DNA of 64,000 nucleotides from Metellina segmentata. Lineage: Eukaryota > Arthropoda > Arachnida > Araneae > Tetragnathidae. Location of the stretch: assembly GCA_947359465.1 (NCBI GenBank), contig OX375872.1:79777641-79841640 (forward strand), given 5' to 3'. How positions within the stretch are numbered: the stretch's first letter is position 1; every line of letters starts with the position of its first letter. A program made the position numbers and the translations under genes. The notes beneath the pieces were generated by a model. It made no database searches. It worked only from the letters and a program-made list of their open reading frames with translations, and was not told the DNA's origin. Below are positions 50,050-61,776 of the stretch, piece after piece.

Positions 50050-52265
50050 AAATTTGTATCTTACTTCAAAGAATGTTGGGTCGCAGGGCGACCTAAAAGA
50101 TACGCGCCACTTGGGTAAAGCTAACATATCGATGTGTCGCTAAAAGCAAACTTTGCTCTCCTCTCTCGAAGTTAGCTGATAGAGGCTTTCTGTGAACCAA
50201 TTAAGACTTCTCGGACAAGTTCCATCGCCCGAAGTAGTATAGCGATAGAATTACGCGTCTTCCGCAGATCTGCATGTCTCCAGAACTATCATGAGCAAAA
50301 AAAGAAAGGGACGGAATATGGGATTGGGGAGCTAAGTGTTTTTCAAAATATAAATACCTCAAAAAGTATTCTTTTTAATGTTTTATTTTAATCGGAAAAA
50401 GAATCAAACGTCGCTCCATTGGAACTTGATTTGCTTACGAGATGAGGAAATAAGATGTATCGCAATTTGCAAGTAAAGCAACCCGTTTGACAACTAACCG
50501 AATAGGGAAATGACTTCCCCTTCTGCTTTTGTTGAGTTTTTTCCTCTTTTGATAGGTACCACAAGAACACGACACGTTTTCCTTATGTGCAGATGAACAT
50601 TCGCCGTGAGAAAGATACGCAAGTTCTTTTTCACCTATAAGGTAGAAGCTATTTGGAAGTAAAATTAATTACCTAACATTTACGCTCAGTGATGAAAATT
50701 TAAATGAGATGTTCACTTACGAACCAATATCTTGTATTCATGAGTTGAGTGCTTAACGTTAGACGAACGATATATTGAATACTGGTTGCATTTCGGAGCA
50801 TTTTCGTGTGGTTGCTTTACAAATTTTGCGGGTAAGTGTGAAATGTGTTTGAATATTTTTACTTTTAAGTATCTTATAACGTACTTATACTTAAAGCTGC
50901 TACAGTACAAATAAAAGCGATACTTATGAAAGAATAACTGAGGAATGGATGCAGAAATATAACAAGTAAAAATTAAGTGCAAAGGTAAGGTATATAAAAT
51001 CATACAGACCTCTCAATAAAAAAGCGATAAACAATTCCTTACCTGTTCATACCTTCTCTGATAAATTAACCAAGTATATACTTTAATGTAGTTACGGTAA
51101 AAAAAAAGAACAAAAATGTCATGTACAATAGTTTGCTTTTCTGAGCAAAGTTAACAACGCATTAGAAAATTGGGAATTAAACATTTCAAGAAATGAAATA
51201 CTAAACCTGAACAGATATTTACGACAAAAAACATAAAAGTAGACATGGTAACTACTATTGACTAAATAACTGAACAGTCCAAAATTGTCTAACTTTGCAA
51301 AATATTATGAGTTGTGAATGTAGATAATGATTAAACAAACTATAGTTCCCAAAACAATAGAAAAATCTTCAAGATGATAAACCATCTAAAAAAGAGATCT
51401 GTTTTGGTAAATTTATGGAAATTCAATCAGAATTCTTTGGCGGAAAGTGCCTTTCAAAAGGGATATTTCAAGGGCAGTAAGAACTAGGAGTTAAAATGTT
51501 AAAATAAACAGATTCTCCAAACGTTTTGGTGGTACATCGCAAATTGAGAGAGGGAAGGGGGGGGGGGAGGGTTGAATTAAAAATTAGAGTTAATTGACTG
51601 CACATAAATTCACACCAATACAAATCACATTCAAGGTTAAAAACTGATTTAAGGGATGTTATTTTCGTGGTGTGATTACTAAGCAAAAGTAATTGTATAT
51701 CTAATCTAACACTTGGAAAATGCCAGCAAGCTAAAACAGTAAAATGTCAAGCCTAGTTATCTATACAAAATAAACGTACCCAGCATCTTTTTTAATCTTG
51801 GGGAATGACTGATATAAGTGCTTTAGTTTAATTATGACTAAAATAATTTATATTTACTAGCACATACATTAAAGAGTTATCAATCGAAATATAATATTTA
51901 ATCTTTCTAGGTATTAGGAGCATTCACAAGCTATGCTTTGTTTCGATTTTATTTCGATATAATATTAATAGTTAAAATACAATTTTGTGTATAAGTAGGC
52001 CGAAATTTAATGAGTATTAAGATAATTTTATGATTAAATGTTACGAAACTTCAAATGACTAGAAACATTTGTTATCAAACCATCGGTAATTCAAGATTTA
52101 GTTTATCAAAGTCGCACATATGTTGTAGTCTAAGTTTGTTATATTACAAAATCTACAGAAAATAATTTATTAGGCTACGCAAAGCTGAACGTATAAACTT
52201 CAGAATTTCCAATGGCAACACCCAAATTTCTCCGCACTTATACCAAAATTCAATCGTGGATACCA
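50050..52265. other. Intergenic, no supported gene
   Basis: AT-rich. A G/C-only homopolymer patch lies near 51560. Short minus-strand open frames (50388-50570, 50713-51003, 51468-51686) have no domains. Confidence 0.45.
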
Positions 52266-52289
52266 AGTTTCAAGTCATTTGATTCAGAC

Positions 52290-52470
52290 GTGCTCGTTAA
52301 ATCTGTCGGAGCCTCAAATGTCAATGTTGCCGTGGTGTTGAAGTTTGGAGCCAGCTCAGGTGTGACCTCGTCATCTGACCGTGGTTTAAAATAACGTGTT
52401 GTTCTGGGATCCTTCCATTCTAGGGTTAATCCCAGACCGTCGCCTACAGCCCGTAGTGTTGCTCCATTTC
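52290..52470 (+). repeat. SINE B, 5' truncated
   Basis: From CGTTAAATCTGTCGGAGCC to GTGTTGCTCC. It is diverged and lacks head and tail. Confidence 0.75.
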
Positions 52471-52614
52471 TAGATTACTAGTGTGTTTGAAGTTTCCTAG
52501 ACTTATTCAAGTCTCCCAAAATAGTTAAAACACGCTGATTTGCTTCATCACAATGTACTAAATGACCCAAACACTATCGATGCCTTTTTAAAGAAATTTT
52601 TAATATGCAATGCG

Positions 52615-52730
52615 GTAGGTAGGAATTTTAATTAATTCGTACTGGACCAACACAACGGGCTATTGACGACAGTTCAGAATCAATCCCTTAAGGGAAAGAT
52701 TCGAGGACAACTCCATGTAATTTTAGTATG
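52615..52730 (-). repeat. SINE B 3' end with TACC tail
   Basis: The minus-strand 3' part runs from AAATTACATGGAGTTGTCC to a TTAAAATTCCTACCTA tail. Similar flanks TATGCAATGCG and TATGCAACACG suggest an old target duplication around a 5'-truncated copy. Confidence 0.7.
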
Positions 52731-52877
52731 CAACACGAATTATGACAATAATATTCAAACAAATATTACCAACAACTTTGTTACGTTTCAGTGAAAATCA
52801 ATTGGGAAGATAAATTCAATTTGTTAAATCTCTACAATTATAAAAGGAAGTTTTTATTTGTTTTCTGTTATCAAAGT

Positions 52878-53136
52878 CCTGACGAATCTATGGTACCTAC
52901 AGTAATGGGATTTTGCACAATTTTAAAATTCAATCTAGAACATTTTAAAATGAATTTAATGAAATTTAATTATTATTGTTTTTTGGAATGGCAACAGCAT
53001 AAAAGATCACATATAAAATCACATATTCTAAATTTATTTTTCCGTTTTCAGTTTGTGCGGGAGAATAATTTTCCAGCAAACGAAAAAAAACAAAGTTTTA
53101 AATTTAGTTATATAGTTATTTTTTCTATCTCCTAGA
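52878..53136 (+). repeat. Dispersed repeat, copy 1
   Basis: It shares AAGTCCTGACGAATC(T/G)ATGG, CAGTAATGGGATTT, AATCTAGAACATTTTAAAATG and a TTTCTATCTCCTAGA end with 61777-62070. A 114-residue open frame over it is broken in the other copy, so it is not a conserved gene. Confidence 0.7.
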
Positions 53137-53545
53137 CGGTTAAAGATGGAATAAAAATTTCAACGGATTTGAAATATGCGGAAAATTTCACATTAGATCA
53201 ATAACTAAAATACGATTTTCTTTAAATAAATAAAAATAATTAATCGAAAACATTTTATACTTTTGCAAGATATTGTGACTTGTGTTGAAAAATAAACAGA
53301 ATATTTCCTGCACTATTACCATTTCAGCGAAGGAAAGCAAAAAAAAAAGATATATATAATACATTTTGTCTGGCATTGTTTAGTTCTTTCTTTTTGTAAA
53401 ATTGGGATCGTTAAAGCTAGATTAAAAATTTCAACGGATTTAAAATCTGCGGAAAATTTGACACCAGATAGATACATTATACATTTGATTTTCTTTTAAT
53501 AAATAATTTTCAATTAAATATTTATATTTTTTTAAAGATTGTGAC
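53137..53545 (+). repeat. Direct duplication, about 150-bp unit
   Basis: 53137-53285 and 53405-53545 share AAAAATTTCAACGGATTT, TGCGGAAAATTT and GATTTTCTTT, ending at AGATTGTGAC or AGATATTGTGAC. A spacer of about 120 bp separates them. Confidence 0.7.
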
Positions 53546-53553
53546 GTCACGCC

Positions 53554-53945
53554 GAATTCCCATTTGGTTTGCGAAGCAAACCAACACCACTAGCAACTCC
53601 GTTATAGCTGTTATTCAATAGGCTACAATTTCGCATTTGATTTGCGAAGCAAACCAACACCACGGGCAACACCGCAATGGCTGTTATCCAATAGGCAAGG
53701 AATTCCCATTTGATTTCCGTTCCAACTGGCTCACGTTGGATTGGCGTGGAAGTTTGGAGAGTGGGGTGCCAGCTCAGGTGTTGCTTCGTCATCTGACCGT
53801 GGTTCAAAATTACGAGGTGTTGTCCTCGGATCTTTCAATCATGGGACTGATCCCGGACCGTCGTCAATAGCCCGTTGTGTTGCTCTAGTATGACGTTAAC
53901 TAAAATTACCATTACCATTACCGTTCCAACTGGCATGGGCAACGC
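53554..53945 (+). repeat. 73-bp tandem repeat with perfect palindrome, split by a SINE
   Basis: Two full units and a partial third share GAATT(C/T)(C/G)CATTTGGTTTGC or close variants, then GCAAACCAACACCAC, GGCAAC and GGCTGTTATCCAATAGGC. The core GGTTTGCGAAGCAAACC is a 7-bp-arm hairpin with loop GAA. The third unit is interrupted by the headless SINE at 53731. Confidence 0.8.
53731..53920 (+). mobile_element. Headless SINE A starting at TCACGTTGGA
   Basis: It begins exactly at TCACGTTGGATTGGCG after the direct repeat CCGTTCCAACTGGC (53717-53730). It ends with a CATTACCATTA tail before the second repeat copy (53921-53934). This is the same start as at 18433. Confidence 0.93.
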
Positions 53946-53959
53946 CGGGCTAGCCACGA

Positions 53960-54080
53960 AATGGCAAGTTAAAAATAATTTTAACACACTGATTTGTTTT
54001 ATCACATTAGTACTAAACGACTCAAACAATATCGATGCCCTTTTTTAATAATTTTTAGTATGTGATGAATAATGGCATGC
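53960..54080 (+). repeat. Dispersed repeat shared with 52500-52610
   Basis: Both carry TTTTAACACACTGATTTG or a variant, then CACAATGTACTAAATGAC-like sequence and ATATCGATGCC. Confidence 0.6.
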
Positions 54081-54134
54081 TTTTCAAATATTACAACCTT
54101 GCAACAGTTCGATAGAAATCGATTTGGTGGATAA

Positions 54135-54430
54135 GCAGTTGAATTTACGTCGCACTTGAGCAACACAACGGGAAATGTACGACAAATCTGGGATCAAACC
54201 CGAAGGGAGATATACGAGGACACCTCGTAATTTAGAACTACTCTAAGATGAATACAACATCTGAACAGGCACTCCACTCTCCAAACTTCCGCACTACACC
54301 AACGTGAGAACACGATATATTTAACGTGCAGAAGCCTCCACATACATGACGGTCTTTGGTTAGATCGAGTTTCGAGCTCGCAACCCACCGCTTACTAATC
54401 CGCGACTCTAACTGGGTTACAGCGGCTAGA
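54135..54430 (-). mobile_element. SINE B, nearly full length, diverged
   Basis: The minus-strand head (CCGCTGTAACCCAGTTAG, GCGAGCTCGAAACTCG) and body end at GTTGCTCAAGTGCGACG. Confidence 0.78.
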
Positions 54431-54444
54431 TCACTGGTCATTTT

Positions 54445-54665
54445 TTTAACGTCCTACTAGAGCAACACAACGGGCTATTGACGTCAGTCCGGGATCAATC
54501 CCATGGGATAAAGATCCGAGGACGACACCACGTAATTTTGATCCACGGTACCGCGGCTTGGAAATCGATTTGTTTGGTTGGTAGTTGAATTTAAGTGGCA
54601 CTGAAGCAACAGAACGGGCTATTGGCTCCGGGATTAATATCGAAGAGAAATATCAGAGGAAATCG
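54445..54665 (-). repeat. Two SINE 3' fragments
   Basis: 54445-54555 (AGAGCAACACAACGGGCTAT) and 54585-54665 (GAAGCAACAGAACGGGCTAT), both on the minus strand. Confidence 0.75.
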
Positions 54666-54669
54666 ATTT

Positions 54670-55310
54670 GGAATGAGATATTTTATGACTAAACAAAAAT
54701 TCCCTAATTTCCACATTCAGTTGCAGAAAGAAAGGAACTTAAATAATCATATTGAAAATTTAGAAACTTTTCACGATCATTGCATTTTACGTAATTATTG
54801 ATACAGTTGTGTACAAAAAGTGTATTGTGTGCCATTCTACTTTTACAAAAGTTAGGATAAAAAGAACTACAAAAGCCAGAAAATTTATTTTTCGACTTCT
54901 TCAATATTTTTTACTCAATGTATTATGGCAATTTCTAGGCAATTATTAATACATTTTGCTAAATTTATCTTATTTTAATAAGTCTTTTATTTTCAAAGCA
55001 CATTCTGAGCTTTTTTATAATTATTCTCACAAGTATGACAATTTCTATGAATTTATATCTTTTACATATGAAGGTGGACGCAATTTTAGACAGGAAACAG
55101 ATAATTTCATCCATATCGGATGGAAAAATGTTTCTCAATTTCATTATTTGATTCAAATTGATCGAAAAATTGTATAACATCTTTGTGGCAGTTCAACATT
55201 TGTAATTTCATGAGTTAAAAGACTAATTTGCGGAATTCCGTCTGGCTCTTTCGTAACTGGAAGCTAATTGTAACAGGAAACTACAGATTAAAGAGTGCAA
55301 GTACCCGTCG
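54670..55310. other. Intergenic, no supported gene
   Basis: AT-rich. Overlapping open frames on both strands near 54956-55180 look like chance. Confidence 0.45.
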
Positions 55311-55324
55311 TTCTTTCAGTGTTC

Positions 55325-55398
55325 ATGATGACTAAAGTGATAATTTTTCTAAACCTGTTAGTTACTCCACTGCATGTTTATCTGTTAGATAACGCAAA
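55325..55398 (+). CDS. Possible first coding exon with signal peptide
   Basis: Two ATGs at 55325 and 55328 open MMTKVIIFLNLLVTPLHVYL, a Lys followed by a 16-residue hydrophobic stretch, then LDNA. This is the layout of a secretory signal peptide. The frame meets a consensus donor, GCAAA|GTGAGTAAA, after 74 nt (phase 2). TCAGTG at 55316-55321, just before the ATG, fits an arthropod initiator but would leave a very short leader. No further exon was recognised up to 64000. Chance is a real alternative for so short a frame. Confidence 0.35.
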
Positions 55399-55409
55399 GT
55401 GAGTAAACT

Positions 55410-55985
55410 GTGGAGTGCGGTACTTTTCAATCGGAGGGAAAGTTCGAGCTTCCGTACGCCTTAACTTAATGGCCTTGCTTAATACTGTCTGTCCACCATG
55501 ACGTGTTCAAGTTTGTTGCCATAGAAACAAAACTGCCTATTTTCTACAGAAGATTTTTGAAGAATTATAGTTTGTCCTCTTGGCACACTTTGCGATAATT
55601 GGTTTCAGAATAGTGTAGGTCTCTAGAACAGATCTGAAAAAGCGATCCTCCTACCTGTATGTTTTGTCTTGTGCTTTCCAAGCATTTGAGATAATGGTAT
55701 GTACGATATTAAACGGATTTTGAAGAAAAGATGAATAGTAAACAAATTACTGTGATCCTCAGTCACCAAAACCTCATTTGACTCATCCCCACTCAAAATG
55801 TAGGAGCCCTGTTTTTATAGCGACCGCCATTACCTAGATTTTGTGTCTGGAGCAGTTTTCATGGACAGACAGCAACTTTAAAGAGCGCGGTAAATAGTAA
55901 ATTATAGTGCGGCTCCGGTGATAAGATAGATGACCTTCGAAAGGTCCATTTGCACATAAGTGGTAAAGCTCGCCAGGTTGTTAAA
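55410..55985 (+). repeat. Old interspersed repeat, uninterrupted copy
   Basis: It resembles, in the same order, three separated blocks at 32690-32828, 34239-34397 and 35925-35990. The junction ATAGCGACCGCCATTACC corresponds to the place where SINE B sits at 34398. Confidence 0.55.
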
Positions 55986-56089
55986 CAAAAAAATCATGTA
56001 TGATGACAACCCTATAAGTGATTGTTTCACCAACTGGTAATCACGCTGCTCTCACTTCCGGAATGATTAACTCGGAGACAGAACCCTCA

Positions 56090-56500
56090 TTAAAGACATA
56101 GACGTGGAATATAAGTAGACGGAGTATTGCTACTGAAAGAAGCTTTAAAAAGTGTGACCATGTCAACTAATAGTCATGTGACAGCTGTGAAAAATTGACT
56201 CAATTGGCTGATTCGGTATCTTATCGCCTCTATTGGCGATATAACATCTTATGACAGGGAGGGTTTCTAGTGACGACAAAAATGGTGAAATCACCAGGCT
56301 AATATGTTGCTCGGATCAATCAGATGAATCAATAGACGAAGGTTTTCTCCTATCCCATGGACCAATTAGAAAATAAATGTTCGTTTGCATCCAGCAGACG
56401 AGTCATAGGGTCCCGTTATGTCTTGTTTTGGTCACATGATCCCAGGCATATAAATATGTTACCATTGCTCAATCTACTATTATATTTCTTCTATGCTTAA
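56090..56500 (-). repeat. Unclassified repeat, third copy
   Basis: The minus strand shares with 37180-38060 the blocks GAGCAATGGTAAC, GGATCATGTGACCA, ATTGGTCCATGGGATAGGAG, GTGATTTCACCATTTTT, GTCACATGACTA and TTTTTAAAGCTTCT. Confidence 0.7.
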
Positions 56501-56744
56501 ATACGCCAATTGTGAGAACGCTTCGTTTACTTTTATCCCATCTCCTAATCTATCGAGTAACTCCTTCAAAACCAAGTCACTCAAATGCCATCTCGATGGA
56601 GTCGGACTTACTATCGATCACTACCCATGAAAATTCTGAACATCGGTTCTCACCGAATTTTAGTTCGTTTTGCTTTAGAGGGAAGCACTGGCAGGGCCTA
56701 TTTATAGGACTTCTATCAGGCAGCAGTTCCCTACTATAACTTTG

Positions 56745-57000
56745 TACAACGAGATCGGGAGGTTCCTGGTTCGAATCAGGGTCAGGGCAAGGATGTAAAT
56801 TGTGCTGTCCTTTGTTAGGGACAATGATGGTCCACCAACTGGGTACCCCTTCACAAGTGACCATCACTTCTGGCCTTGTATAAGGCTACAATGACTTCGG
56901 TCAATTCTGTACTGTACTGTATTTATGTATTGTATCATGTATTGTATTTGTCTTTGCAATCTGTACCCAGCCTTGCCACTGGAAATAAAAAGAACACAAA
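56745..57000 (+). mobile_element. SINE C-like, 5' truncated, with variant 3' end
   Basis: It begins within the A-type head (GATCGGGAGGTTCCTGGTTC), goes straight to the C body (ACAATGATGGTCCACC, GTACCCCTTCACAAGTGACC) and ends after TTCGGTCAATTC with a different 3' part containing TGTATTGTA repeats and GGAAATAAAAAG. Confidence 0.8.
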
Positions 57001-57720
57001 CTTTGTACTACGATAAAGAGAGCAAAGGGATAATATAGATATCAATGGGGGCTATTTAACAGTTACTTTCATTTATAGAAAAAATAGACATGATATATAC
57101 ATTTAGATTTACAGGTAGTATTTCGAACTTCAAAAAACCGTTTTAATCGAGGTCATAGATCAGTCTAAGGAACTATTAAATGAAACTCTCTAAATAATTC
57201 ACAATTTGACAAACCCATTCAAAACGCGATCTCGAAAAAATATTTTTATTTTCCAATGGACATTTAAAAACCGTATAAAAGAAAATGAGATAAATAAATT
57301 CGGAAAGATTAAAATGCGTGTTTATGTTTTGGTAATGGTATTATTCATCAATCTCTAAAAATGATATTTAAACACCGGTATTAACTGGTAAAATATCGGT
57401 TTTGAAACTCCAAGAGTACAGAAATCAAAGGAATGCTTTCCCGACAAGCTAAAGCAGAGCCATACCTAAGTTCATACCTATTTGAATTTTGATTTTTGCT
57501 GTACTGTCAGTTAATAAATTTATGTTCAAGGATGTTATTTAAAAGGAGTAAAATTTTTATAGTATAGCAAACTACCAGCACGCCTTTGTAAGTTGAGTTG
57601 AGAAATTTTAGTTGCTCAGATACGAAATGAATCGGTTAAAACACAAAATGTGCTGATTAAGTATGAAACACAGATGTTGAAGATTCAGCCAAGAAATTTA
57701 AATTTTAAAAACTAAATACT
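57000..57720. other. Intergenic, nothing recognised
   Basis: AT-rich spacer. Confidence 0.45.
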
Positions 57721-57727
57721 TTCCTAA

Positions 57728-57916
57728 CCCCTTTCGGTAAAATGACGAGTCTAGCTCGTCATTGGTTTTTCATGTCATACCGTACAATGACGAGCTACAC
57801 TCGTAATGCGACTAAAGTTACTGTAATGACGAGTACAGCCTGTTGTACCTTGAAAGTTATAAGAACCGCGCCAAGAACGAATCATATCAGTTATATTTCT
57901 AGCCGTAGTCGAAAGG
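57728..57916. mobile_element. piggyBac-like MITE with ATGACGAG palindromes
   Basis: CTAA (57724-57727) and TTAA (57917-57920) flank it. The ends read inward CCCCTTTCGGTA and CCTTTCGACTAC. Near the left end are three imperfect units of ATGACGAGTCTAGCTCGTCAT, the first a perfect palindrome around its centre. No coding. Confidence 0.65.
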
Positions 57917-57924
57917 TTAATTAA

Positions 57925-60900
57925 ATCGTACCGGAATGGGGTTAATGTGGTTTACACGACAATCTATCGACGTGTTTCTTTCATGGTTGGCACGGCTTGG
58001 TGCAAAAACTTTGAAAATTGCCCTAGCAAAATTTTCTCTAAAGAAATAGCCGAAAAAATATTTTGTGCACCCTCTATTACAGAAAGGGGAAAATTTTTTG
58101 TTGACCTTTGGTGAATTTTCAAAAAAAAAAAGGTCGTCGTTGGAAAATAGTATCAAAAGTCGTCTGTGTCAGATCTGCAATAAACATACGGTGGAGTTAC
58201 AAAATACATCACCCGAAAATTAAAAACTGTTACCACATTCCAGTAAGTTTATTTCCACATTCCAGAATATGTATTCTGCTGTGGTAGGAAACAAAGAAAG
58301 GCACAGATAAGAATCTGTTTGAAGATAGTCAAATCACACTTTGATTCCAAATACGAAGTTATGGAAAGCAGAAAAACAAAATACACAATACAAAGGTTGG
58401 TAACACGCATAAACACGCATAAACAATGCAAATAAAATTGATAAAAAGGTAAAACAAGAAATAAATAGAAAAATTAACAGCCTTTACTCGTCCTCTAGTT
58501 TCTCAGTATTGGTCGCACACAGATCCCGACTCGAGAGTAGACTACAAATTTACATAGGTAGCGGATGTCCATTTCTTGGTGGCAGGAAGTGTTCTGCATG
58601 ATTTTTAGGCGGTAGAGATGATTACATAAAGCGAGACAATCGTTATCAGTCAAAAGTCGGGATATTTCAAGTTACTACTCTTGGGGCATCTGAGATATAT
58701 TTAAGGCAAAAGCCATGGTTTACTTTGAGTTTCTAGATATTAGTTCTAGGTAGAATAGGTTTTGATTTTTCTGGATAAATATTTTATGGGATTTTACGAA
58801 ATGAGTCTGATAGGAATTTAAGTAATTGCAGTACCCCTCTTTGCCAAGTAATCCGTTTGTTCATTACCCGACTGGAATCCATTATACAGCTACTGTTGTG
58901 TGTTTTTTTTAGTGTTAAAGTATAGATAATTAGTGACTGACATGAGCATAGACAATAAGTAACTGACATTCAAGCGTGTCATGTGTTGCATTATTTTGTA
59001 AAGCTTAATAGCCTAAACTTCTGCTCGGAAATCAGACAAAATGACTCATTTCTGAAATTTATTCTGATTGTATTTCGGTACGAATAGCATCCCCTTCTCT
59101 ATCCAATACAGATCAGTTAGCAGCAGGGATATAAAAAAGCAAAAGCTTCACTGAAAACTCCAGCACTAACATTCCCAAAGTCGTTTATTTTTGACCTGTC
59201 CGTGTAGATGGTGCACTGCAAAAAACGCATTTTTGTTCTCGAATTAGAATTGCGACACTTAGGGTTTCGTGTCAAAGCTTGCCAAAACAGTAAGCTGTTT
59301 TGCTATTAACGTCGTCCAAGAACACCACGTGGAGGTAGGTTTACAATACTTCCCTAAATACGAAGTACGGTGTTAAGTTCACTCGGGCAGTTAGGTTAGA
59401 TTCGGACAATTGCAGATGACGTAACCAGAGCGAAGTGTTGGTTTCTAAATTTTGTATCTCAGACAAATTTATTATTATAAATACATATTCTCTTAATAAA
59501 ATACGTTATGAAATCAACTGTAAATAGTTTATTAAATTAATATCATTATCTTATCACTGACATATTAACATATATCCATGTCGTATCAACTGTTAAAAAA
59601 TTAGGAAAATAAAAAATGAATCTCTAGAAACGAAATTTCTATATTTGTGCCAGCTATAATTGACATAAATACTTGGCAAAACAATAATAGCAAATGATCT
59701 GTACTCGGTGACGCAGATGAGTCGACCTTTATAATCTTAAAGTAATCCCTCACTTCAAAATTTAGTCTAGCAACTAAATAAAAGATGCACTTTTAATGAA
59801 AATTTAAAAAGTGCAACGAGGTTCATCTTTATTTGTCCGAAAATTATAACTTTGGGCCCCTTCGAAACGAATCATTCCTTTCGGGATTGATCCCGGATCG
59901 TCGCCAGTAGACCGTGTTGCCAATTAAAATACCTACCTATTGAAACGAATCTCAAGTCATTATTGCCACGTGGCCTCAACATTTCTTAATGAGATTAAGG
60001 TCTAGTTTGGTTCCCACTGGCTTTAATTTAAGTACACTATTTCCTGTCTGAAATGAATTTATGTACGCTACAATTGAATCCGTAAAATAAAAAAAAAGCT
60101 AAATTAAACAAAAGCGCCAACTTACACATTTCGCCCTATGACAGAACAGAGTAGTTATGACAGTCCTGAACAATGCAGTTATGTCGACTGATTAGAAAAG
60201 TTTCTAGGAGTGCGAGAACAACTTGCCTTCTAATGGTATGTGACCCAGGTACCCATCGGCATATACATTATTGAAATCAATTATAAATTTTAGCTTACTT
60301 CGCGATAATGACTATGCTATAGTTGGTTGGGAATTCAACTGAAGACAACAGAGCGAACAGCCTACCTTCAATAGTATGCAGATTGAATTTCTTATTTGAA
60401 ATAATAACTGATTTCCGATTTAACATGCTCTTAACTTAGGTAATACTCGTTTCGTACGGTTTTTTTCTCCTATCTGAAGGATACGTATTCTGGAGCGTGG
60501 TAAGAAATTCACTTATTTCGACCGATTACAAGGCACTCTAGACATTCCACAAGGCATTCTAGAAGCAATGTGACAGGTAGATTATCTTAAAATTATAGCA
60601 TTGATAACTCTCAGCAGAGGTATATATATTTAACTAGTTTTCCCTCTTCACACATTCCCAAAATGCCTATTAATCCTTGACTGTAAAGGTACGAGACAAA
60701 TAATGCAATATTAAGACACAAAATGGTTTGACATAATATAAAGGTTTCATTCACATTTGATGTGATCTGTACCTTTTATGAAACTTATCAGACAACTGTA
60801 ATTTTTATGCGTGTGATGCAGTTTTCTATAATATCAGTGTAAATAGAAAAAAAAAAGCGTTTCAGATCCGATAAGCTAAACATAGACGTTATATACGATA

Positions 60901-61215
60901 AGGGTAAAGTGCCAAAAGCGATCACAAATATGCACTTAGTGTGATTAGAGGTAAGTACGTCTCTGAATATGAAATTTGTTTGCGATTAGAGTAGAGTCTG
61001 CTACCTGTAAAAAATACTTGGGAGTCTTTAGAGATTAGTCTCACCACTAGAGCACTTAGAATTTCGTCGGGGAAGTTGAGCAGACCAAAGGATATAAATA
61101 AAACGGTAATATATTTGCTTGTCCCCACTCACAATATTATTATATTACAGTCAAGGAAATAGTCCCATGCACTTGACCATGTTGTGGGGCAAGTGTTTTC
61201 CCATGAAATCATCAA
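57925..61215. other. Intergenic, no supported gene
   Basis: AT-rich. A SINE 3' scrap (GGGATTGATCCCGGATCGTC, TACCTACC) lies near 59880-59940. No open frame with a recognisable domain or splice context was found. Confidence 0.45.
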
Positions 61216-61227
61216 CGGAAAGTTTAA

Positions 61228-61440
61228 TCCGTCTGTGGTGTTACCTCGACGAGATACATAGTCATTAGCAAAACTGACCCTATCCTGATGGATTAGATAT
61301 CTAGTCATTAGAAGAAAAACCGACCAGATCCTGATCTCATAAAAAAAATCAGCAATATCTTGATGACGAGTTTTCCTGTCAGTTAAAAATTTTTTCACAT
61401 CTTGATCGACGAGATACCTTGTCGAAACCACTTGAGAGGG
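61228..61440. mobile_element. piggyBac-like MITE with five palindromic units
   Basis: TTAA (61224-61227) and TTGA (61441-61444) flank it. The right end read inward is CCCTCTCAAGTGGTTTCGAC, like 20643-20868. About five units of the form GACGAGATATCTNGTC or decayed versions, separated by AAAACTGACCAGATCCTGAT-like spacers, fill the element. Confidence 0.7.
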
Positions 61441-61776
61441 TTGAACAATAAAAATTATTGCAGTCTGTTGATTGAAACAAAAGGGAGCATTACAGCCATA
61501 ATTTCTTCGTTTAAAACTTTGCAATATTCACCCGCATATCCATTGAAATATTTTATTTTAGATGACAAATATCTTATAAAAAATTTTATAGTAAAACTTT
61601 ACCAGATGCAAAAAATATAGTGTATTTTTAGGGCTTTTAAGACAGGGAGCCAATGTAACGCTTTTCTAGAGTGGCAACGAAAAATATCTCAAGAAACCTT
61701 TGTAAGTTTAGAACTAAGAGAAAAGGTATCTCTAATATTATAAAAGTATGTGTTTTATATTTGTTTCTTACATGTA

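Noticed and set aside
52791..53135. 114-codon open frame, plus strand
   Set aside because: It lies on a dispersed repeat whose other copy (61777-62070) does not keep the frame.
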